A program made the translations under genes and the position numbers. Below are positions 7,979 through 15,932 of a stretch of DNA of 64,000 bases, one piece after another; within the stretch, counting starts at the first letter, position 1, and each line of letters starts with the position of its first letter. Source of the stretch: Senegalimassilia faecalis (GTDB taxonomy: Bacteria > Actinomycetota > Coriobacteriia > Coriobacteriales > Eggerthellaceae); NCBI RefSeq assembly GCF_004135645.1, contig NZ_SDPW01000001.1:496001-560000 (forward strand), in the 5' to 3' direction. The notes below the pieces were generated by a model. The model was not told the DNA's origin, did not search any database, and saw nothing but the letters and a program-made list of their open reading frames with translations.

Positions 7979-8617
7979 ATGGCATTCGATTTCAAGAAGG
8001 AATGCAAGGAACTTTACCGGCCTTCGGTCAAGCCGAACATCGTGACCGTTCCGCCTATGAACTACGTCGCTGTGCGCGGCAAGGGCAATCCCAATGCCGA
8101 GGGTGGCGAATACCAGAGCGCTATCCCGTTGCTCTACGCAATTGCCTACACCATCAAGATGTCGAAGAAGGGCACGCGAAACATCGATGGGTACTTCGAC
8201 TTCGTGGTACCTCCGCTCGAAGGCTTCTGGTGGCAAGAACCTGGCAGCGGCGAAATAGACTACGCGAACAAAGAAGGCTTTCGCTTCATCTCCTGCATTC
8301 GTCTTCCCGATTTCGTCACCCCGGAAGTCTTCGATTGGGCCGTCGCGGAAGCCACCGCCAAGAAAAAGCTGGATTTCTCAGCAGTGGAGTTTCTGAAGGT
8401 CAACGAGGGATTATGCGTACAGTGCATGCACACGGGTTCCTACGATAACGAGCCGGCAGCCATCGACGCCATGCACGAATTCGCCGCAAAGCAGGGATTC
8501 GTGCCGGATTTTTCCGCGCGCCGTTTGCATCACGAAATCTACCTGTCCGACCCACGAAAATGCGCTTCCGAAAAGCTCAAAACAGTTGTGCGCCACCCTA
8601 TCAGAGCGGCAGAATAG
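7979..8617 (+). CDS. GyrI-like small-molecule-binding domain protein
   Basis: A 212-residue protein starting MAFDFKKECKELYRPSVKPN, then VPPMNYVAVRGKGNPN, the hallmark N-terminus of stand-alone GyrI-like proteins (SOUL/GyrI superfamily). The tail RRLHHEIYLSDPRK is also typical. These proteins bind hydrophobic or cationic ligands; some hydrolyse xenobiotics, but the substrate here is unknown. AGAAGGG precedes ATG 7979. The gene stands alone between two copies of the CCTGACAA repeat. Confidence 0.8.
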   Translation: MAFDFKKECKELYRPSVKPNIVTVPPMNYVAVRGKGNPNAEGGEYQSAIPLLYAIAYTIKMSKKGTRNIDGYFDFVVPPLEGFWWQEPGSGEIDYANKEGFRFISCIRLPDFVTPEVFDWAVAEATAKKKLDFSAVEFLKVNEGLCVQCMHTGSYDNEPAAIDAMHEFAAKQGFVPDFSARRLHHEIYLSDPRKCASEKLKTVVRHPIRAAE

Positions 8618-8805
8618 TGCCCCGAGAAAGCCATCCCGACAGCACCGCTGGAGTCATGTTTGATGGCAACTGCACTTATTTGTCCTCGAACCCAAATAGG
8701 CAAGCACTTAAAAGCGCATCCTTATAGCTACCTTTCGCAAGGGACCACGGCATTGGGTGCATACTGATCCAGAAGCGAACTCCAGTGCTTCAACGCCGTG
8801 CAAAT

Positions 8806-8837
8806 CCTGACAAACGACCTGTCTTCTTGTCAGGTTC
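8806..8837. repeat. CCTGACAA hairpin repeat, copy D
   Basis: Reads CCTGACAAACGACCTGTC then TTCTTGTCAGGTTCG. Short form like copy B. The surrounding gene-free stretch 8618-9063 otherwise holds only the palindrome at 8885. Confidence 0.65.
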
Positions 8838-8884
8838 GATTTGCGACCGACAAACAATATGCACCTCGTGATTATGCAATGTTG

Positions 8885-8906
8885 AATCATGCAAGCTTGC
8901 ATGATT
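8885..8906. repeat. 22-bp perfect palindrome
   Basis: AATCATGCAAG followed immediately by its exact reverse complement CTTGCATGATT, in a gene-free stretch with locally low GC. It could be an operator or a recombination scar. No gene starts next to it. Confidence 0.6.
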
Positions 8907-9063
8907 ATAGCGCCCGAGAAGTCAGAGGCAAGACGTGCGTAAAAGGCGGCAAACGGCCTCGGCCACCCGTCAGGATTGGTTAAGGCACTTCCAGGGGGCT
9001 AAGACGCGGGCGAAGCGTTCAGGCCAGTTGTTGTGGAAGAATTCGCCCCACTCCATGCTTTGA

Positions 9064-9120
9064 CCGTGTGCGGGTCATTCCCACCGCGTCGACGGCGTGG
9101 TGGGAATGACCCGCACACGG
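9064..9120. repeat. 22-bp inverted repeat with 13-bp loop
   Basis: Arms 9064-9085 and 9099-9120 are perfect reverse complements (CCGTGTGCGGGTCATTCCCA and onwards) around a 13-base loop. The right arm is coding sequence of the radical SAM fragment; the left arm is an inverted copy of it. This looks like an inverted duplication at a deletion end point and it supplies the fragment's stop codon. Confidence 0.8.
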
Positions 9121-9530
9121 CCTACGCCCATGTCATCGAGCAGCGCGAGCGACGGCAAGATGCTGTCGCGGTTCTTGCGGTTGATGTTCATCTGCACGCG
9201 CGTGGGAAAACCCGCGTCTACGCACAGCTTGATGGCGCACAGGGCATCTTGCTCGGCGCCCTCGCAGCCGCGCATCCAGTCGTGAAAGCCCAGGCCATCG
9301 AAGGGGATCTTCATCTCCGGCTTGAACCCGAACGACGCTATGCGCGCGAGCACCTGCGCGGTAAGAAAGCGGCCGTTCGTGTTGATTTCGAACACGATCA
9401 TGCCGCGCGCATGCACCGCTGCCATGATGTCGAAGAACTGCGGCTGCAGCAAGGGTTCGCCGCCGAACCACACCACGCACACGCCGCGCATGCCATAGCG
9501 CGCAAGCTGGTCTCCCACGAAGGCCACCAC
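9075..9530 (-). pseudogene. Radical SAM/SPASM peptide-maturase fragment
   Basis: About 150 codons of the middle of a radical SAM enzyme. VCVVWFGGEPLLQPQFFDIM contains the GGEP motif that contacts the SAM methionine, followed by IVFEINTNGRFLTAQVLARI and KIPFDGLGFHDWMRG, the barrel strands of SPASM-type RiPP maturases. The N-terminus with the CxxxCxxC cluster motif and the C-terminal SPASM cysteines are absent. Both ends look like deletion joints (GTGAGTGAGTGAGCG near 9536, hairpin at 9064). It lies directly downstream of a leader-type precursor peptide, so it was probably that peptide's modifying enzyme. Not catalytic as it stands. Confidence 0.8.
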
Positions 9531-9572
9531 GTTTGTGAGTGAGTGAGCGTCATAGGTATTGTGGCCTGGGGT

Positions 9573-9854
9573 TTAGCACCAGTACAGCTGGCGCGGGAAC
9601 GGGTCGTGATCGTCGCAGCCGCCGGCCACATTGTCCAGCTCGTCGATGGAGTTTTCCTCCTGAGAGCGACGCGTCATCTCGGCGAAGATGCCGCCCGCTT
9701 CGTCGTCGGCAAGCTGAATGCCGTAGCCCGCCGCCAGCTCTTTGATGGCCTGCGCGTCAGCCGCCGTGGCAGCCTTGCCTGCAAACTCCGCAACCTGGGC
9801 GGGGTCGGCGCCTTCCAGAATCTCCTTGATCTCGCGTGCCGTCTCCTTGCTCAT
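9573..9854 (-). CDS. Nif11-like RiPP precursor peptide
   Basis: A 93-residue peptide with an acidic, helical leader (TAREIKEILEGADPAQVAEF) that ends in IDELDNVAGG, a double-glycine-type processing site preceded by the ELDNVAGG signature of Nif11-type leaders. The predicted core is CDDHDPFPRQLYWC, 14 residues with a cysteine at each end and several aromatic or basic residues. The layout fits a ribosomally made, post-translationally modified peptide. The only candidate modifying enzyme here is the broken radical SAM gene next door, and I see no peptidase-transporter, so this is probably an orphan precursor. Confidence 0.7.
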   Translation of the reverse strand: MSKETAREIKEILEGADPAQVAEFAGKAATAADAQAIKELAAGYGIQLADDEAGGIFAEMTRRSQEENSIDELDNVAGGCDDHDPFPRQLYWC

Positions 9855-9903
9855 TTCGTCGTGTCTTTCGGTTCGACTATGCGTAAGCGCCCTGCTGCGC
9901 GCG

Positions 9904-10557
9904 TCAGCATTCGCCTTTCATCCAAGCAGAAAGCATTCCCTTGAGTCGCACCAGGTCAGCGGCGTGGTCAGCCGCGGGAGCATCCGTCCACACGATGCCC
10001 TGGGCGTAGCGCTCAGCCATGGTCAGCATGGTCAATGCCACAAACGAGTACAGCTCGCCCGCGCCAACGTCCGCCCGCAGCGCGCCGGTCCCCGCCGCGG
10101 CCCGGCAGCTGGCAACAAACAGCTGCTCCATGGGCTTGAGGGGGTCAAGGTGTTCGCCAAGCGCGTCTTGCGGCACGTTTTCGCGGCGGATGAACGTTTT
10201 GTAGTTGCCGCTGTAGCGCAGCACCTGCGGGCGGCTGCGATACAGCGAGATGATGACGTCGGCGTACGTTTCGAACAGCTGGCAAGGACTCGTGTTGGCC
10301 AGCGCAGCCGCGCCCGAGGCGCCCAGGGCGGTTTGCCAGACGTCGCTCCAGATGCGGCCGCTGATGGCCACCGCAAGGTTCACCTTGTTCTGGAAGTATT
10401 TGTACATGGTGGATGCGGGGACGCCCGCACGCTCGGCAACAGCGCTTAAGCTGACGGATTCGATGCCGTGGCGGGAAAACAGCTCGAACCCGGCTTCGAT
10501 AAGCTGACTTTTGCGCTGCTCGGCCTCGCGCCGATCGCGCTCTTCGTTACGCGGCAT
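9904..10557 (-). CDS. TetR/AcrR family transcriptional regulator
   Basis: A 217-residue regulator with a strongly basic N-terminal extension (RNEERDRREAEQRKSQ) and a clear TetR HTH at residues ~35-60: ESVSLSAVAERAGVPASTMY then KYFQNKVNLA. The C-terminal domain is helical and ends LKGMLSAWMKGEC. It is divergent from a decayed NAD(P)H-dependent flavodoxin-type gene, 15-20 bases away, whose expression it may once have controlled. Confidence 0.9.
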   Translation of the reverse strand: MPRNEERDRREAEQRKSQLIEAGFELFSRHGIESVSLSAVAERAGVPASTMYKYFQNKVNLAVAISGRIWSDVWQTALGASGAAALANTSPCQLFETYADVIISLYRSRPQVLRYSGNYKTFIRRENVPQDALGEHLDPLKPMEQLFVASCRAAAGTGALRADVGAGELYSFVALTMLTMAERYAQGIVWTDAPAADHAADLVRLKGMLSAWMKGEC

Positions 10558-10573
10558 GCCGCTACCTCCCCGC

Positions 10574-10944
10574 CGTGTTGTCCTACAAATGCAGTACTAC
10601 TCCATGATACAGCAAAGCGTGCGCGCCGCGCTTTCCGGCGCCGACATGGTGGTGTTCGCCGCGCCCATCTACTGGTTCGACATTTCCGCGCAGCTCAAGC
10701 TGGCCCTAGACGCATGTACGCCTTCGGCGGCTGCGGGTTCAATTTCTCGAAGGTGGCGCTGCTGCTCAACTCGGGCGCCAAGGGCGTCTACGATGCGGCC
10801 ATCGCGGCGTACAAGGCCATGAACGCGTACCTGAACTAGGAAGATATGGGCATCATCACCATCGGCGGCATGACGGAGAAAGGCGACATGGCCGCAAACC
10901 CAAAACTGGCCGAAGCCCGCGCCTTGGGCGAATCGCTGAAGTAA
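10574..10944 (+). pseudogene. Flavodoxin-family NAD(P)H-dependent oxidoreductase, broken
   Basis: Starts within the family: YYSMIQQSVRAALSGADMVV, then FAAPIYWFDISAQLKLALD, the FMN-binding P-x-YWF-x-x-S motif of NADPH-dependent FMN reductases. A frameshift near 10710-10725 moves to a frame reading FSKVALLLNSGAKGVYDAAI, which meets an in-frame TAG at 10837 and then continues as GIITIGGMTEKGDMAANP to a final TAA. The N-terminal FMN phosphate loop is missing. At least three lesions, so inactive. Confidence 0.75.
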
Positions 10945-11014
10945 GCGCGTTGCAAGCAGGAAGCCGCTTCCACCGATGCGCGCCGGCGGAAGCGGCGCCA
11001 AAGCGCCACCTGCC

Positions 11015-11290
11015 TGGCAAGAATCCGGCATTTCTGCAGCCGCCGACAAAAACAAGGGCTCTCATGGCAAGAATCCGGCGATTCTGTATCACCATAAGCC
11101 CCCAAGCGGTACAGCATCACCGGATTCTTGCCATCATCAAGCGTTTTGCCCTCTTCGACGATACAGGAACCCTAGATTCTTACCCAAAAAGTTGCGTGGA
11201 TCGAAAGCATCTACAGAAAGCCCGATTTCTAGCCACGGATGATCACGAAAAACAGCGGCGTTAAGAATCGCTTGAGCGAATCCTGGCACC
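11015..11290. repeat. Degenerate interspersed repeats with ~50-54-bp spacing
   Basis: TGGCAAGAATCCGG occurs at 11015 and again exactly 50 bp later at 11065. Its inverted form CCGGATTCTTGCCA is at 11120, with weaker inverted copies at 11172 (CTAGATTCTTACC) and 11221 (CCCGATTTCTAGCC) and a further degenerate copy near 11276. Centre-to-centre spacing stays at 50-54 bp. The whole gene-free stretch 10945-11459 otherwise holds nothing I can name. Confidence 0.6.
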
Positions 11291-11489
11291 ACCTTCACGA
11301 ACCAAAACCTCACACCAAGCGCGAGGCGGACAATGCAGCCGCAACGCAATTCCAAGCGCATCTCCCTATCGCCAACGTCATCGCCGCACGCCTCTTTTTG
11401 ACCTGAAGCAAGCTTTAAGGTGTAGGATGCGTTCGTTTGCTTCTATCGAAAGGATGCCCGTGGTCGATCTATCCGCCGCCATTTCGTAG

Positions 11490-12395
11490 ATGGCCGTTCT
11501 GCTTATCGTCGTGGTCGTTGGCATTGTTGCCACGAAGCTCGGTTACCTTGACGAGGGAGTACGAGCCAAACTTTCCCAGGTCATCAACAACATCACGTTG
11601 CCGTGCATGATCGTGGCGTCGGCCGGCGCGCTTGACGCGTCGGCGCTCGGCGGGCAGATCGCGCTATCGATCGGCCTTGGCTTCGCGGCGTTTCTGGTCA
11701 TGCTTGCCGCCGGCGTGCTGTGCGGTACCGTGCTGCGCGCGCCGAAAGCCCAGCGCACCGTATACCTGTTCATGAGTATCTGCTCCAACCTAGGCTTTCT
11801 GGGAATCCCCGTCATCGCGGCGCTGTACGGCAACGAAACGGTGCTGTTCTCCAGCGTGTTCATCATGGGCCACAGCATTTTGTTCTACAGCGCGGGCTTC
11901 GGCCTGCTTGTCGGCGGCCAGGAGCAAGGCGGCGGGCTGCGCAACGCGTTGCGCTCGGTGGTGAACCCCTCGATGGTTGCATCGGCCATCGCGCTGGTGC
12001 TGGTGTTCGCGCACATCCAACTGCCGGGGTTCGCGGAAGACTCGCTGAACATGCTCGGCAGGCTGACCGCGCCGCTGGCCATGATGATGGTGGGCGTGAT
12101 CGTGGCGAACTCGCGCCTGACCGACGTGGTGACCGAATGGCGCATCTACCCGTTCATCGCGCTGCGCCATTTCCTGCTGCCGCTTGGCGTGCATTACGCG
12201 CTGGCGCCGTTCGTGAGCGACACCATCATCCTGGGGATTGCTGTGGTGATGCTGGCCATGCCCGTCGGCTCGCTTGCGCCCATATTCGCCGGCATGTACG
12301 GCCACGACGCCAAGCTAACGGCGAAAGGCACGATTTTGAGCACCATCGCCTCGTTCGCCTTGATTCCCATCCTGGTAGCGCTGGTGTTGAGCTAG
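11490..12395 (+). CDS. AEC (auxin efflux carrier) family transporter
   Basis: Integral membrane carrier of the AEC family. The 301 residues from ATG 11490 cover about ten helices: an N-terminal half with LSQVINNITLPCMIVASAGA (the conserved N-x-x-LPC region), a central loop around residue 150, and a C-terminal half ending ILSTIASFALIPILVALVLS. AEC proteins export small organic acids or auxin-like anions. Upstream codons VVDLSAAIS are in the same frame and look like the normal N-terminus, but are separated from this ATG by a single TAG at 11487. A GTG at 11460 with AAAGGA upstream would be the ancestral start. Function probably depends on reinitiation at 11490. Confidence 0.85.
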   Translation: MAVLLIVVVVGIVATKLGYLDEGVRAKLSQVINNITLPCMIVASAGALDASALGGQIALSIGLGFAAFLVMLAAGVLCGTVLRAPKAQRTVYLFMSICSNLGFLGIPVIAALYGNETVLFSSVFIMGHSILFYSAGFGLLVGGQEQGGGLRNALRSVVNPSMVASAIALVLVFAHIQLPGFAEDSLNMLGRLTAPLAMMMVGVIVANSRLTDVVTEWRIYPFIALRHFLLPLGVHYALAPFVSDTIILGIAVVMLAMPVGSLAPIFAGMYGHDAKLTAKGTILSTIASFALIPILVALVLS

Positions 12396-12571
12396 CAAAC
12401 GAGCTGCCGAGGCCACGAATTCAAACGGATTCGCGGACCCGGACGTGGAGCCATGTCCCACGCTTCCTCATAGCGCTAGCGTTAAGTCCGCAACAAGCCG
12501 CCGAAGCCCCGAACTCGCCACCGCCCCACCCTTGCAGCTCTGACGCAAAGCGCGACGAACCGCCGATATCC

Positions 12572-12711
12572 CAAATTCGCTCGAGTTTGGGACTTAATTC
12601 GTATCCGCGAGATAGCCAGCGACCACGCTTCGCATTTTCCCAGGTCAGATTCTTGCCGAATCGACGAGTACGCCGCCTCTTCTCAGCAAGTCCCAAACTC
12701 GAGCGAGTTTG
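12572..12711. repeat. 140-bp palindromic element, copy 1
   Basis: Arms 12572-12595 and 12688-12711 are 24-bp reverse complements with one mismatch (central part CGCTCGAGTTTGGGACTT). The interior is 92 bp, with GATAGC at interior positions 16-21 and TTTTCCCAGGTCA at positions 40-52, exactly centred. It shares length, architecture and core with the elements at 12997 and 20162, but has a different stem sequence. It lies in the gene-free stretch 12396-13217. Confidence 0.75.
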
Positions 12712-12996
12712 TGCAACCGAGCGCCCGAAAACCGCTTTGCCCCACCCCTCCTTCGCAACGCTGGCGTCAAACTAGTTGCAAGCCGGCCGAGGACAAAGCC
12801 CAATCGAGCCTGCGCGCCCAAATACTTGATGCCAACACCATCCGCACCCCGCCCTTGAAGTGCTGGTGCAAACTAAGAGCAAACCAACGAGGTACAAACT
12901 CAATCGGGCTCATAGAACCGGGCAGAAAAATCAAACTGCCCCTATTCTGGCCCTTGCGCCAGTGCTGGGACCAAGCCTGCTGCAGGCTGCTGAATC

Positions 12997-13136
12997 AAAA
13001 ATCGCTCATGTATGTGATTTAATGCCTGTGCGCTCGGTAGCATCCGTTTTGTGTTGACGTTTTCCCAGGTCATAAGACCGCTAACTCCATGGCTAGTCCG
13101 CACATTGCTCGCAAATCACATACATGAGCGTTTTTT
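12997..13136. repeat. 140-bp palindromic element, copy 2
   Basis: Arms 12997-13020 and 13113-13136 are 24-bp reverse complements with one mismatch (CGCTCATGTATGTGATTT in the left arm). The interior is 92 bp, with GGTAGC at positions 16-21 and TTTTCCCAGGTCA at 40-52. The right arm ends in a T6 run. The stretch between copy 1 and copy 2 (12712-12996) has weaker AAACT-containing repeats and no gene. Confidence 0.8.
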
Positions 13137-13217
13137 GGTAACCGGGCGCGTAAAACCTGTCGCAATCGGGTACTCCACGAAACGCACACTGCCTGCGGGT
13201 TGACGTTATGCGCGGTT

Positions 13218-13258
13218 TTGGTATGATTTCGGACTGTTATAGTACGAAATCATACCAA
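13218..13258. promoter_or_regulatory. MarR operator candidate
   Basis: Perfect 14-bp inverted repeat TTGGTATGATTTCG (13218-13231) and CGAAATCATACCAA (13245-13258) with a 13-base spacer, immediately upstream of the marR start. This is the classical autoregulatory position for a MarR dimer controlling marR and the downstream efflux gene. Confidence 0.75.
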
Positions 13259-13272
13259 GGACGGTGCAAACC

Positions 13273-13710
13273 ATGGTCGAGGAGCGGCAGAGGCGCCTTA
13301 ACAACCTGGAAAAAGATATCGACAGCATATTCACGCGGGCGGCCGTGCACGTGGGGCTTTCCGACAGCGCGTTCGACATCCTGTACGCGCTTGAGGCCTA
13401 CGGCGACGGATGCTCGCAGAAGGACCTGTGCGAGCGCTGCTGGATGGGCAAGCAAACCATCAACTCGTCCATCAAACGGCTGTGCGAGCAAGGCATCCTC
13501 GAGAAAACGGCCGGCCCGGGCCGCACGACCACCATCAACCTTACCGCCACCGGCCGCGCGCTGGTGGCCGAGAAGGTGCGACCCGTCATCGAGGCCGAAA
13601 CGGCCGCCATGCACGCGTTCTCTCCTGCCGAACTTGCGCAAGCGCTTGACCTCCTCAAGCGGTACCGCAACGCGCTTGCAAACGCCCTTGCCGAGAAAGG
13701 CCTGGTGTAA
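13273..13710 (+). CDS. MarR family transcriptional regulator
   Basis: A winged-helix regulator of about 145 residues. The segment CSQKDLCERCWMGKQTINSS is the helix-turn-helix, followed by IKRLCEQGILEKTAGPGRTT (recognition helix and wing) and a C-terminal dimerisation helix (AQALDLLKRYRNALANAL). AAGGA lies 11 bases before ATG 13273; a GTG at 13264 in the same frame is the alternative start. The gene is three bases upstream of a MATE efflux pump, so they form one operon under the palindromic operator at 13218. Confidence 0.9.
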   Translation: MVEERQRRLNNLEKDIDSIFTRAAVHVGLSDSAFDILYALEAYGDGCSQKDLCERCWMGKQTINSSIKRLCEQGILEKTAGPGRTTTINLTATGRALVAEKVRPVIEAETAAMHAFSPAELAQALDLLKRYRNALANALAEKGLV

Positions 13711-13713
13711 GCC

Positions 13714-15063
13714 ATGGCGCAGAATATGGCCCAGCACTTCACCTTCGCCAAGCTTTTGCGCTTCACGCTGCCGTCGGTGGGCATGATGGTGTTCATGTCG
13801 CTGTACGTCATGATCGACGGGTTCTTCGTGTCGAACTGGTGCGGCGCCACAGCGCTGGCGGCCGTGAACTTCGCCTACCCCATCCCCGCCATTCTGGGCT
13901 CGCTCGGTTTCATGCTGGGAACAGGCGGCAACGCCATCGTGGCCAACACACTGGGCGCAGGCGACCGCAAGCTGGCCAACGAGCGGTTCTCCATGCTGGT
14001 GTTCGCCGCGCTCTTCGGCGGCATCGCGTTCGCCATCCTGGGCACGGCGACGCTGCGCCCGCTGCTGGTGGCGCTGGGCGCAAGCGGCCAGATGCTCGAA
14101 GACGGCATCGTGTACGGGTCCATCCTGGTCATGAGCGTGCCGTTCACCATTTTGCAGTACCTGTTCCAGGAGCTCATGATGACCGCCGGCAAGCCCGACA
14201 TGGCGTTCGGCGTCACCGTGGTGGCCGGCGTAGCGAACATCGTGCTCGACGCGGTGCTCATCGTGGGCGCGGGGCTGGGCGTGGCCGGCGCCGCCATCGG
14301 CACCATGGCCGGCGAGGCGGCCGGCGCGCTTATCCCGCTCGTGTATTTCATGCGGAAGAACACAAGCAACCTGCGCCTGGTGCGCACGCGCTTCGATTGG
14401 CGCACGCTCGGGCGCGCGTGCTGGAACGGCTCGTCGGAGATGGTGTCGAACATCGCGTCGTCGGTGGTGGCCATGGTGTACAACATCCAGCTGCTGGCCT
14501 ACCTGGGCGAGCCGGGCGTGGCGGCCTACGGCGTCATCATGTACGCGGGCTTCTTGTTCGCGGCGGTGTTTTTAGGGTACTGCACGGGCTGCGCGCCGCT
14601 GATGAGCTACCACCTGGGCGCGCGCAACGGCGAAGAGATGGCCAGCTTGTTCCGGAAAAGCCTGCTCATCGTCGGTGTGGCCGGCGTGGGCATGTTCGCG
14701 CTGACGCGGGTGCTTGTCACGCCGCTTGCCACGCTGTTCGTGGGCTACGACGCCGGGCTGCTTGAGCTGACGGTGCACGCGGCGCTGCTGTACTCGTTCG
14801 CGCTGCTGGTGATGGGCTTCAACGTGTACGGCTCGTCGCTGTTCACCGCCGTGGGAAACGGCCACGTCAGCGCGCTTATCTCGTTCGTGCGCACGTTCAT
14901 CTGCGAAATCGGCGCCGTGCTGCTGGTGCCGCTGGTGCTTGGCGCCGACGGCATCTGGCTGTCCATCCTGGTAGCCGAAGCCGTAGCCCTGGTACTCACC
15001 GCCGCCATGACCTGCTACCTGAAACCGTTCCGCCTAGACGGCGCGCGGAAGAAACGCAAGTAG
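13714..15063 (+). CDS. MATE family multidrug efflux transporter
   Basis: A 449-residue, twelve-helix antiporter of the DinF/MepA branch of the MATE family. Characteristic segments are MIDGFFVSNWCGATALAAVN in helix 1 and its loop, GTGGNAIVANTLGAGDRKLA (the conserved GxG.a..a..lG.g d loop) and the pseudo-symmetrical second half from residue ~235. MATE pumps export cationic drugs in exchange for sodium or protons. Cotranscribed with marR, three bases downstream of its stop, so drug-inducible expression is likely. Terminated by the hairpin at 15186. Confidence 0.9.
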   Translation: MAQNMAQHFTFAKLLRFTLPSVGMMVFMSLYVMIDGFFVSNWCGATALAAVNFAYPIPAILGSLGFMLGTGGNAIVANTLGAGDRKLANERFSMLVFAALFGGIAFAILGTATLRPLLVALGASGQMLEDGIVYGSILVMSVPFTILQYLFQELMMTAGKPDMAFGVTVVAGVANIVLDAVLIVGAGLGVAGAAIGTMAGEAAGALIPLVYFMRKNTSNLRLVRTRFDWRTLGRACWNGSSEMVSNIASSVVAMVYNIQLLAYLGEPGVAAYGVIMYAGFLFAAVFLGYCTGCAPLMSYHLGARNGEEMASLFRKSLLIVGVAGVGMFALTRVLVTPLATLFVGYDAGLLELTVHAALLYSFALLVMGFNVYGSSLFTAVGNGHVSALISFVRTFICEIGAVLLVPLVLGADGIWLSILVAEAVALVLTAAMTCYLKPFRLDGARKKRK

Positions 15064-15185
15064 CTCAACGGACGGGCCCACTCCGCCCGAACGACCGAAA
15101 GCGACGAATGGCCCTTCTTCGCAACCACGTCCGCTTTTCCCCGAGCGCAACGTCCTGACTCTTCGCAAAAACAAGCCAGTGGCCA

Positions 15186-15226
15186 AATGAGCCGACTTCG
15201 TCCCATGAAGCCGGCTCATTTTTTCG
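15186..15226 (+). terminator. Rho-independent terminator of marR-MATE
   Basis: Stem AATGAGCCGACTTC / GAAGCCGGCTCATT with a short loop and one mismatch, followed by TTTTTT. Confidence 0.8.
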
Positions 15227-15270
15227 CTCAAGAGAGCAAACCACACGCCCTTCCGCACGCAGGGCCTTCC

Positions 15271-15750
15271 CTACTTTTCCTGCACTTGCTTGCCGGTTAG
15301 GTGCTCGATGGTGATCTCGTACAGGCAGGTTGCCTTGAGGGAATGGGCCAGTTCTTCGTCGACGGCTTCGGCGCTGGGGTAATACTTCAGCGCGAAGCGG
15401 CGCACGTGCTCGGCGGCCCGCGCGGCGTCGTCGATCAACTTGCAGCGCCCGAACACCACGGCGCTTTGCATGTACGGAGCCCAGGGTTCGGCCTGGTCAA
15501 CGTACTCGTTGCCATACACGGTGAAGCACACCTTGTCGTTGCGGCCAATGGCATCCACCTTGTGCCCGCGCTTCGAGCCGTGCAGGTAGATTTTGCCGGC
15601 CTCGGCGTCGTAGAAGTAGTTGACGGGCACGGCGTACGGGTAGCCGTCGTCGCCGGCAACCGCCAGCACGCCGCGCCGCTCGCGCGCCAAAAGCTCGCGC
15701 GCCGCCGCGTCGTCGGCGGCGTTGCTTTTCTTCCTGAGAGGTCGGAACAT
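15271..15750 (-). CDS. Pyridoxamine 5'-phosphate oxidase / NimA-like flavin-binding protein
   Basis: A 159-residue split-barrel protein. RRGVLAVAGDDGYPYAVPVN (first strands, with the YPYAVPvNy motif) and KIYLHGSKRGHKVDAI (FMN phosphate contact) are diagnostic of the PNPOx-like/Nim family. Nim proteins reduce nitroimidazoles, but most relatives are uncharacterised flavin- or haem-binding proteins. The gene is monocistronic with GGAGCT before ATG 15750 and faces the MATE operon convergently. Confidence 0.85.
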   Translation of the reverse strand: MFRPLRKKSNAADDAAARELLARERRGVLAVAGDDGYPYAVPVNYFYDAEAGKIYLHGSKRGHKVDAIGRNDKVCFTVYGNEYVDQAEPWAPYMQSAVVFGRCKLIDDAARAAEHVRRFALKYYPSAEAVDEELAHSLKATCLYEITIEHLTGKQVQEK

Positions 15751-15932
15751 GGGAGCTCCTTAAACCGTTTACGTTTTCGCCGATTGTAGCAAACGCTGCG
15801 CCACCCCGCCGACGCCGGCGTTTGCGACACAATTGTTGAAACGTCCCGCCGTGATTGCGAGCGCCCGACCGCCGGGCTATCATGGGACAACGAAGAAACC
15901 CGCGCGCCTGTGCGCGCCGCGAAGGAGACATC

